In this document: positions 58,245-64,000 of the stretch, piece by piece | How positions within the stretch are numbered: the stretch's first letter is position 1 | How the letters are laid out: each line of letters opens with the position of its first letter | Assembly: GCA_009773375.1 (NCBI GenBank) | Contig: WRPH01000014.1 | Coordinates: 34,043 to 98,042 of the forward strand | DNA from: Paracoccaceae bacterium | GTDB taxonomy: Bacteria > Pseudomonadota > Alphaproteobacteria > Rhodobacterales > Rhodobacteraceae | Length of the DNA stretch: 64,000 bases | Direction of reading: 5' to 3' | Notes under the pieces: generated by a model | The model's input: the letters and a program-made list of their open reading frames with translations, nothing else | Databases searched by the model: none | What the model was told of the DNA's origin: nothing | Made by a program: the position numbers and the translations under genes

Positions 58245-58640
58245 ATGAAGATGCAGGAGGCCAGCTTGGCTGTGGTGGAACAGGATATGTCGGGTTTGGG
58301 CTGTGCTGCGCTGTCTGCCGACGAAATGGGCGACCGTGCTGCCGAGGCTGCGACCTTTCTGAAAGCGCTGTCGCATGAAGGCAGGCTGATGATTCTGTGC
58401 CATTTGTCCTCGGGCGAGAAATCGGTGACGACGCTGGAGGAATTGCTGGGGGCGCGGCAGGCAGCGGTCAGCCAGCAACTGGCGCGGCTGCGCAGCGAAG
58501 GGCTGGTTACGGCGCGGCGCGATGGCAAGGCGATTTACTATTCAATCCTTGACCCAAAGGCGAGCGCGATCATGGCGCTGGTCTATGAGATGTTCTGCGG
58601 CCCGGACTTGGCAAAGCCGGGCACGGTGGACCTGGTCTAA
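58245..58640 (+). CDS. ArsR-family regulator, SqrR/BigR-like persulfide sensor
   Basis: 131 aa from ATG 58245. A TTG at 58266 with AGGAGG five bases upstream is an equally good start. Winged helix KALSHEGRLMILCHLSSGEKSVTTLEELLGARQAAVSQQLARLRSEGLV. Cysteines at 20, 52 and 118: the 32- and 66-residue spacings equal those of Cys9, Cys41 and Cys107 in R. capsulatus SqrR, whose last two form the sulfide-sensing bridge. No sulfide:quinone reductase gene is seen nearby. Overlaps the convergent SDR gene by 4 bases. Confidence 0.85.
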   Translation: MKMQEASLAVVEQDMSGLGCAALSADEMGDRAAEAATFLKALSHEGRLMILCHLSSGEKSVTTLEELLGARQAAVSQQLARLRSEGLVTARRDGKAIYYSILDPKASAIMALVYEMFCGPDLAKPGTVDLV

Positions 58641-59365
58641 CCGCGGCCGATATAGGGCATGTCGCGTGCCATGAGGGTGATGAACGGCACGTTCACCTCC
58701 AGCGGCAGGTTGGCCATGTGCAGCACCGCATCGGCGACATGGGCGACATCCATCACCGGCTCTACCGCGATCTGGCCATTGGCCTGCGGCACGCCCTTGG
58801 TGAATTTGGCCGCCATATCGGTCAGCGCATTGCCGATATCAATCTGACCGCAGGCAATGTTGAAAGCGCGGCCATCGAGCCCAAGGGTGCGGGTCAGCCC
58901 GGTGACGGCGTGTTTCGACATGGTATAGGGCACCGAACCGGGCCGCGGCACATGCGCGGAAATCGAGCCGTTGTTGATGATCCGCCCGCCCTGCGGGGTC
59001 TGGTGGCGCATCTTTGCAAAGGCGGCGCGGGCACACAGAAACATGCCGGTGATATTGGTGTTCGACAGCGCAAGCCATTGATCTACCGAGATTTCATCAA
59101 TGGTTGCAGCAGGGGTGGACATGCCTGCGTTGTTGAACAGCACATCCAGCCGGGGCAGTTGCGCGAAGGCGGCCTCGATCTGATCTGGGTTGGCGACATC
59201 GGCGGGCAGAATCAGCGCCGCCTGCCCTGCGGCAGTTTCGCGCAGCGCCTCGGCACGGCGACCCAGCAGCGCCACCTGCCAGCCTGCGCGCAGAAAAGCG
59301 CGGGCGGTGGCGCGACCGATGCCGGAGCCTGCGCCGGTGATCAGGATGGTTTTTGCGTCAGACAT
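58637..59365 (-). CDS. SDR-family oxidoreductase
   Basis: 242 aa classical SDR: TGAGSGIG near residue 11, NNAG near 88, Ser in NNGSISAHV, YTMSK (YxxxK). Complete active site; substrate unknown. Ends in a 4-base convergent overlap with the ArsR-family gene. Confidence 0.88.
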   Translation of the reverse strand: MSDAKTILITGAGSGIGRATARAFLRAGWQVALLGRRAEALRETAAGQAALILPADVANPDQIEAAFAQLPRLDVLFNNAGMSTPAATIDEISVDQWLALSNTNITGMFLCARAAFAKMRHQTPQGGRIINNGSISAHVPRPGSVPYTMSKHAVTGLTRTLGLDGRAFNIACGQIDIGNALTDMAAKFTKGVPQANGQIAVEPVMDVAHVADAVLHMANLPLEVNVPFITLMARDMPYIGRG

Positions 59366-59401
59366 CTGCGACTCCGGTTTTCGCCAAGGATGCCGGGGTG
59401 A

Positions 59402-59764
59402 TCAGCAAAGGGCAAGCAGCGCAAACGCCCAAGCCGCAACAAATGCCAGCCCGGTGACGGCGACGGCGGCAGAGCCTGCGTCTTTCGCGGCCTTGGCCAG
59501 CGGGTGACGGTCGGTCGAGATATGGTCGATGGTGGCCTCGATCGCTGAATTGAGCAGTTCCATCACCAGCAGCAGCAGGCCCAGCACGATCAGCAGCGCG
59601 CAGGCCCACAGTGGCGGGCGCAGCAGCAACAGGGCCAGTGCCGAGGCCAGATTCACCACGACCCATTGCCGCAACGATTTCTCTTGCCGCCACGCATAGC
59701 GCCAGCCATCGAGCGAATAGCCAGCGGTGCGCATCAGGCGGCGGGCTTCGTCGGCTAAAGACAT
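59402..59764 (-). CDS. dgkA: diacylglycerol kinase
   Basis: 120 aa (122 with the TTG at 59770), matching E. coli DgkA. Three membrane helices; signature MELLNSAIEATID near residue 66 and HPLAKAAKDAGSAAVAV near residue 85. Recycles diacylglycerol to phosphatidic acid in the inner membrane. It lies 28 bases downstream of the tRNA-Thr gene on the same strand. Confidence 0.93.
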   Translation of the reverse strand: MSLADEARRLMRTAGYSLDGWRYAWRQEKSLRQWVVVNLASALALLLLRPPLWACALLIVLGLLLLVMELLNSAIEATIDHISTDRHPLAKAAKDAGSAAVAVTGLAFVAAWAFALLALC

Positions 59765-59792
59765 CGGCAAGCCTTGTGCGAACGCGAAATAA

Positions 59793-59868
59793 TGGTGCCC
59801 CCATCAGGATTTGAACCCGAGACCCCCTGATTACAAATCAGGTGCTCTACCAGCTGAGCTATAAGGGC
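59793..59868 (-). tRNA. tRNA-Thr (anticodon TGT)
   Basis: 76 bases including an encoded CCA. Acceptor GCCCTTA pairs with TGGGGGC; D-arm TAGCTCAGCTGGTAGAGC; anticodon stem CCTGA/TCAGG with loop TTTGTAA; T-loop GGTTCAAATCC. The anticodon TGT reads ACA. Confidence 0.95.
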
Positions 59869-59877
59869 AGTTGCCTT

Positions 59878-59906
59878 CAAATACCGGGCCGGGCGCTTGG
59901 GTGCAA
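59878..59906 (-). promoter_or_regulatory. sigma70-type promoter of tRNA-Thr
   Basis: On the minus strand TTGCAC, 17-base spacer, TATTTG, ending 9 bases before the tRNA 5' end. Good spacing and placement. Confidence 0.55.
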
Positions 59907-59922
59907 GGGGGTAGCTACAGGG

Positions 59923-61593
59923 CTAACTGTTGCGGGTGGCGCGGGCAAGCAGGGCGACGGCGGCAAGGCCCATGGCGGTGACGATCAGGGCGGCAGGGGC
60001 GGCTTCTCCGATGCGCTCCAGCGAGGCCAGTTCATAGACACGGGTGGACAGCGTGTTGAAGTTGAACGGTCGCAGCAGCAACGTGGCGGGCAGTTCCTTG
60101 ACGCAATCGACGAACACCACCAGCAGCGCCGAGGCGACAGAGCCGCGCATCAGCGGCAGATACAGATCGCGCAAGGTGCCGCCCGCGCCGCGGCCAAGGC
60201 TGCGTGCAGCCATCGGCAGCGAGGGTGAAATCCGGCCAAAGGCAGTGTCCACCGCACCTTGGGCGATGCCGAAGAATCGCACCAGATAGGCCAGAACCAC
60301 TGCGGCGGCGGTGCCGGTCAGCAACAGGCCGGGGTCGGTTCCGGTCAGCGCAAGAATGCCATCGGCAAGCCGGTGGTCCAGCGCGGCGAGCGGCACCAGC
60401 AGGCCAACGGCCAGCACCGCCCCCGGCATCGCATAGCCAAGCCCGGTGATCGGCAACACGGCGCGGGCGATCTTGCGGCCCGCCATCCGGGTGCCATAGA
60501 CCAGAAACAGCGCCGCCGAAACGGTCAGCAGGGCGGCAATTCCACCGACCAGCACGGTGTTCAGCGCCGCCTTGACCAGCCCCGGTGCGGCCCAGACCTG
60601 CGGTTTGGCAAGCGCGTGGCCCAGCATCACCCCGGTCGGCAGCAGGAAGCCAAGCGTGAACGGCACGAGGCACAACGCGGTCGCAACAAGCCCTGCAAGG
60701 CCGTGCAACTGCATCTGCGCCACGGGTCGGCTGGCACGGGATTGGCGGTGAAAGCGGGCGTTACGGCGGCTGGAGCGTTCGATCAGCAGCAAGACCAGAA
60801 TCAGCGTCAGGATCACCCCGGCAATTTGCGCCGCACCACCGGCATTGCCACCGTTGAGCCAGGTGGAAAACACTCCGGTCGTCAGGGTTTGCACGCCAAA
60901 GGTCTGCACCGTGCCGAAATCGGCCACCGTCTCCATCATCGCCAGTGCCACCCCGGCGGCGATGGCAGGGCGCACCAAAGGCAGGCCGAGGCGCAGGAAC
61001 ATGCCCGCCGGGCCGACGCCAAGCGAGCGCGCTACCTCATAGCTGGCGCCGGACTGTTCGCGCAGCGCCGAACGGGTCAGCAGATAGACATAGGGGTAAA
61101 GCGCCGCCGACAGCACCACAATCGCAGCGAGTTCCGAGTGGATTTCGGGGAACCAATAGTCCCGCGCCGAGGCCCAGCCAAAGCTGGCACGCAGCGCGAT
61201 TTGCAGCGGGCCGGAATAATCCAGAAAATCGACCAGCGCATAGGCGCCGACATAGGCCGGGATCGCCAGCGGGAACAACAGCGCATAATCCAGCACCCGG
61301 CTGCCGGGAAAGCGGAACATCGTCACCAGCCAGGCAGCCCCCGTGCCCATCGCCGCCGTCAGCAGCCCTACCCCCAGCATCAGCCGCAGGGTGGCAAAGA
61401 AATAGCGCGGCAAAACGGTGGAAATCAGGTGCGGCCAGATGTTTTCGGTCGGGTGAAACGCGATCCAGACCACCGCCAGCATCGGTGCCAGCACGACTGC
61501 GGCAATCACCACCGCCCCCAGCGACCACGCATCCGGCCGCAAGCGGGCCACAAAGCGCCCCGCGGCAGGTATCCGACTGTTTTGCTGGGTCAT
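59923..61593 (-). CDS. Fe(III)-type ABC transporter permease (FbpB/SfuB family)
   Basis: 556 aa with about 12 hydrophobic segments in two permease halves. The two EAA-like loops are ARSLGVGPAGMFLRLGLPLVRPAI and ARSLGRGAGGTLRDLYLPLMRGS. FbpB-type blocks include WLVTMFRFPGSRVLDYALLFPLAIPAYVGAYALVDFLDY. No binding protein or ATPase gene adjoins it in this window. Start ATG 61593, or 61596. Confidence 0.9.
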   Translation of the reverse strand: MTQQNSRIPAAGRFVARLRPDAWSLGAVVIAAVVLAPMLAVVWIAFHPTENIWPHLISTVLPRYFFATLRLMLGVGLLTAAMGTGAAWLVTMFRFPGSRVLDYALLFPLAIPAYVGAYALVDFLDYSGPLQIALRASFGWASARDYWFPEIHSELAAIVVLSAALYPYVYLLTRSALREQSGASYEVARSLGVGPAGMFLRLGLPLVRPAIAAGVALAMMETVADFGTVQTFGVQTLTTGVFSTWLNGGNAGGAAQIAGVILTLILVLLLIERSSRRNARFHRQSRASRPVAQMQLHGLAGLVATALCLVPFTLGFLLPTGVMLGHALAKPQVWAAPGLVKAALNTVLVGGIAALLTVSAALFLVYGTRMAGRKIARAVLPITGLGYAMPGAVLAVGLLVPLAALDHRLADGILALTGTDPGLLLTGTAAAVVLAYLVRFFGIAQGAVDTAFGRISPSLPMAARSLGRGAGGTLRDLYLPLMRGSVASALLVVFVDCVKELPATLLLRPFNFNTLSTRVYELASLERIGEAAPAALIVTAMGLAAVALLARATRNS

Positions 61594-61684
61594 CATCCTT
61601 CGCGTCCTACAGGAAAGCGGTTTCACTGTAAAGAAAACCGACTATAGTTGCGCCAACAAGAACAAGCAGGCAGGCAGCTCGTCT

Positions 61685-62557
61685 ATGCGGATCATCTACC
61701 ATCTTGGCGCGCACTTCACCGATGAAGAGCGGCTGTTGAAATGCCTTTTGAAGAACCGCGAAGTGTTGGCGCAGCATGGCGTGGTGGTGCCGGGGCCGAA
61801 GCGGTATCGCAACCTGCTGCGCGATACCGCGATTCAGTTGAAGGGCAATTCGGCGACGCGCTACACGCAGGCGCTGATCCTGGATCAGATCATGGAGGAA
61901 GATGTTGCCGACCGGATGATCCTGTCGTGGGATAGCTTCCTGTCGCTGCCGCCGTGGGTTCTGAAGGATACGCTCTATCCGGCGGCGGGCGAGCGGGTGC
62001 GCGCGTTCAGCCAGATTTTCCCTGAAATTGAAGCCGAATTCCATCTGGCGATCCGCAATCCGGCGACCTTCCTGCCGACGCTGTTGGAAAAGCTGCCGAA
62101 CAAGACCTATGCGGATTTCATCGGCACGGCGAATATTCTGGATCTGCACTGGTCAGAGGTAATCGAGCGGATCTTGCAGGAAAGCCCCGGCGTGCCGCTG
62201 ACGATCTGGTGCGACGAAGACACGCCGCTGATCTGGCCCGAGGTGCTGCGCGCCGTGGCCGGCCTGCCCGAAGATGTGGCGCTGGCGGGCGAAGATGATC
62301 TGCTGGCGACGCTGATGTCGGGGGAAGGTTTGACCCGGTTGCAGGCCTATCTGCAAAGCCACCCGCCGGGGTCGATCATGCAGCGGCGCAAGGTGGTGTC
62401 GGCGTTTCTGGACAAATTCGCGCTGCCAGACCGGATTGAGACCGAAGTCGCAATGCCGGGCTGGACCGAAGATTTGGTGGCAGAAATGACCGCCCTTTAC
62501 GAGGAAGACGTTCACCGCATCGCACAGATGGACAACGTGACCTTCCTCGCGCCGTAA
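61685..62557 (+). CDS. hypothetical protein, possibly sulfotransferase-like
   Basis: 290 aa; not confidently recognised. The start MRIIYHLGAHFTDEERLLKCLLKN resembles sulfotransferase-fold proteins of Rhodobacteraceae that begin HLGAHKTGTT, but the phosphosulfate loop is absent (FTDEER instead of a Thr/Ser-rich loop). FHLAIRNPATFLPTLLEK could be the 3'-phosphate-binding helix. It may be a divergent or inactive member. Confidence 0.6.
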   Translation: MRIIYHLGAHFTDEERLLKCLLKNREVLAQHGVVVPGPKRYRNLLRDTAIQLKGNSATRYTQALILDQIMEEDVADRMILSWDSFLSLPPWVLKDTLYPAAGERVRAFSQIFPEIEAEFHLAIRNPATFLPTLLEKLPNKTYADFIGTANILDLHWSEVIERILQESPGVPLTIWCDEDTPLIWPEVLRAVAGLPEDVALAGEDDLLATLMSGEGLTRLQAYLQSHPPGSIMQRRKVVSAFLDKFALPDRIETEVAMPGWTEDLVAEMTALYEEDVHRIAQMDNVTFLAP

Positions 62558-62587
62558 AGGCTGCTGCCTAAGATCGGCTGGGGGGGC

Positions 62588-62842
62588 TTATTGCATCCCC
62601 AGCGCGGCTTTATACATCTCGATGATCGCTTCTTCTTCGGCAATCTCGTCGGGCTTGCGCTTGCGCAGCGCGATTACCTTGCGCATGACCTTGGTGTCAT
62701 AGCCGCGGCCTTTGGCTTCGGCGAACAGCTCTTTTTCCTGCTCGGCCACGTCTTTTTTCTCGGACGCCAACTGCTCGGCGCGTTCAATGAAGGAGCGCAG
62801 TTCGTCTGCGGTCACGTTATAGGCGGAGGTCACGTCGTTCAT
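62588..62842 (-). CDS. gapR: GapR/DUF2312 DNA-binding protein
   Basis: 84 aa. Family pattern ELRSFIERAEQLASEKKDVAEQEKELFAEAKGRGYDTKVMRKVIALRKRKPDEIAEEEAIIEMYKAALG is complete. GapR of Caulobacter binds overtwisted DNA ahead of replication forks. Start ATG 62842 has GAAAGAG upstream. Confidence 0.93.
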   Translation of the reverse strand: MNDVTSAYNVTADELRSFIERAEQLASEKKDVAEQEKELFAEAKGRGYDTKVMRKVIALRKRKPDEIAEEEAIIEMYKAALGMQ

Positions 62843-62972
62843 CGCGGCTCTTTCCTGACTGGGTTGGCTTGTTCCTATCCGGGCAGGCAGGCAGGATCAA
62901 GCGGGGTTGCAGGTGGGGTTGCAGCCGGGCAGGCTTGGCGTTACCCGAAGGCAGACAAGATTGGGGGCAGCT

Positions 62973-63188
62973 ATGGAAATGTTGATCTGGATCGGTTCGG
63001 CGCTGACGCTGCTTGGCGTGCTGGGGCTGCTCTGGTGCATCAAGCTGGTGATGGGCATCAAAAAGCGCGCCTTGCCCGAAGCCGAGGCCCGCGCCGGATT
63101 GCAGCGGGTGGTGGCGCTGAACATGGGCGCGCTGGCGGTTTCCGGCATCGGGCTGATGCTGGTGGTGGTCGGGGTCATTCTGGCTTGA
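62973..63188 (+). CDS. small hypothetical membrane protein
   Basis: 71 aa from ATG 62973 (GGGGGCAG upstream). Two hydrophobic segments (residues 3-24 and 45-70) separated by a charged loop (KKRALPEAEARAG). Not recognised. Confidence 0.6.
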   Translation: MEMLIWIGSALTLLGVLGLLWCIKLVMGIKKRALPEAEARAGLQRVVALNMGALAVSGIGLMLVVVGVILA

Positions 63189-63213
63189 TGGATCGGGCCT
63201 GATGGATCGGGCC
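63186..63213. repeat. tandem duplication of 14 bp
   Basis: TGATGGATCGGGCC occurs twice head to tail, starting at the stop codon of the small membrane protein gene and followed by TGATCA. A simple slippage-type duplication. Confidence 0.8.
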
Positions 63214-63216
63214 TGA

Positions 63217-64000
63217 TCACTCTGCCCGGTTGAGCGCGGCAAAATCGCGGCCATCGGCGATCAGGCGGTCAAACAGCGGATCGGGCGCAAAGATTTGCGG
63301 CGCGGAGTCGCTGCGGCGGCGCAGGTCGGCCCGCACCACCAGCAAACCGCGCGTATCGGCATGAAACATCGGCCCGCCCTGCCAGCGCGGGAAAATCCCG
63401 GTCAGCACCGCCACCGCATCTATATCTGATGGCCTGCGCGCCACGCCTTCGCTGATCAGCCGCGCGCCCTGATTGGCCATCGCCGACAGGCAGGCATCCA
63501 GCACGGTTTTCGCCTGCGCGGGTGGCGCGGGCAATGTGGCGCGCGCGCCGACGCCCAAACCAAACGAAGCCAGCGCTGCGGCGATGGTCTGGCGGTTGAT
63601 GCCTTCCGCCTCCAGCTGCGCGATCGCGGCAGAGAGGGCGGCGCGCAGGCGGCGGTCGATTGGCCCGCCCGCGCCGGTAAACAGCACTTTCCAGCCCAAG
63701 CGGCGACCCAAAGCCAGACCCAGCGCCAGAAGCGTGGGCGGCGCATCGGTGGTGGCAGCCAATTCGGCCAGCAGGCCAGCGGCCGCGGCGGGGATCAGCG
63801 CGGCGCGACCCGGCCCGGCACGCGGCGGCAAAGCCCCAAGCGGCAGGATGGCGGCGGGCGGGTCGAGTGGCACCGGCCCGGCATCGGGGAAGGTCAGCAC
63901 CAGATCGGCCCCCGCCAGCCCGGTCTCGGCCATGGTCGAGGTCAACCGCGCCCAATCGGCATCGCGCGCGGCGGCTGTCAGACGGCCTTCTGCCACGGCG
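63217..64000 (-). CDS. FadJ/FadB-like 3-hydroxyacyl-CoA dehydrogenase, C-terminal part (5' end outside window)
   Basis: About 260 residues visible, frame open at the right edge. The end LISEGVARRPSDIDAVAVLTGIFPRWQGGPMFHAD is the C-terminal helical domain of multifunctional beta-oxidation proteins. The preceding Rossmann-side residues (LTSTMAETGLAGADLVLTFPD) match the NAD-domain helix before the EAV(F/P)E region, though that motif reads VLTFPDAGPV here. The Ala/Pro-rich middle is more degenerate than usual. Confidence 0.75.
   Translation of the reverse strand, partial: AVAEGRLTAAARDADWARLTSTMAETGLAGADLVLTFPDAGPVPLDPPAAILPLGALPPRAGPGRAALIPAAAAGLLAELAATTDAPPTLLALGLALGRRLGWKVLFTGAGGPIDRRLRAALSAAIAQLEAEGINRQTIAAALASFGLGVGARATLPAPPAQAKTVLDACLSAMANQGARLISEGVARRPSDIDAVAVLTGIFPRWQGGPMFHADTRGLLVVRADLRRRSDSAPQIFAPDPLFDRLIADGRDFAALNRAE

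Overview
The window looks like a chromosome segment of an alphaproteobacterium of the Rhodobacterales (Rhodobacter/Gemmobacter/Tabrizicola-like). This is inferred from high GC, dense operons with 4-base start/stop overlaps, the alr-mlaEF-radA-cvpA-purF housekeeping run, a GapR (DUF2312) gene, a HutF-type histidine pathway, and small intergenic hairpin elements resembling those of Rhodobacter relatives. No insertion sequence, prophage, CRISPR array or integrase was seen. One tRNA gene (Thr-TGT) is present.

Layout. 1-3390: end of a peptide/nickel-type ABC transporter operon (two permeases, two ATPases). 3215-10544: a divergent sugar-uptake locus. One arm carries a Tat-exported binding protein, two permeases and a FucU-like mutarotase; the other carries a MalK-type ATPase, a second FucU-like mutarotase and a ribokinase. 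10727-21497: an unusual catabolic cluster. A leftward operon holds a BtpA/SgcQ protein, an M42 peptidase, an FGGY sugar kinase and a creatininase-family hydrolase. A rightward arm holds an aldo/keto reductase, a PuuD-like amidotransferase-fold hydrolase and a lyxose-isomerase-like protein. An M3 oligopeptidase, a GntR/FCD regulator and a TIM-barrel sugar isomerase follow. The palindrome CTAACATGTTAG, exact or nearly so, lies before the transporter arms, before the two catabolic arms and over the GntR start, so these units look like one regulon for a sugar or sugar conjugate that I cannot name. 21824-24640: a P1B-4 metal ATPase and an L-fucose-dehydrogenase-like SDR.

24894-35336 is mostly housekeeping: alanine racemase, Mla-type lipid transporter parts, PqiA-like and YoaK-like membrane proteins, RadA, CvpA, PurF and small accessory genes. 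35382-47380 suggests methylated-amine and amino-acid catabolism: a transsulfuration-type PLP enzyme, a 3-hydroxyisobutyrate-dehydrogenase-like protein, an aldehyde dehydrogenase, a non-pyrrolysine MttB-family protein, two dimethylglycine/sarcosine-dehydrogenase-like flavoproteins, an XRE-cupin regulator and a LysR regulator.

47397-56208 is a hut locus (hutC, hutF; hutI, hutH, hutU) in which a CaiB-type CoA-transferase and an acyl-CoA dehydrogenase are translationally coupled between hutH and hutU. I propose that this pair converts imidazolepropionate to urocanate (or the reverse) through CoA thioesters, feeding a side substrate into histidine catabolism. hutG is not in the window. 56325-64000 holds a flavin-reductase-like protein, a PHP phosphoesterase, an SqrR-type ArsR regulator, an SDR, diacylglycerol kinase, tRNA-Thr, a lone Fe(III)-type ABC permease, GapR and the C-terminal part of a FadJ-like protein.

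Several dispersed intergenic elements recur. The best is a 193/194-bp structured element in two inverted copies, each between convergent genes, with compensatory changes in one stem.
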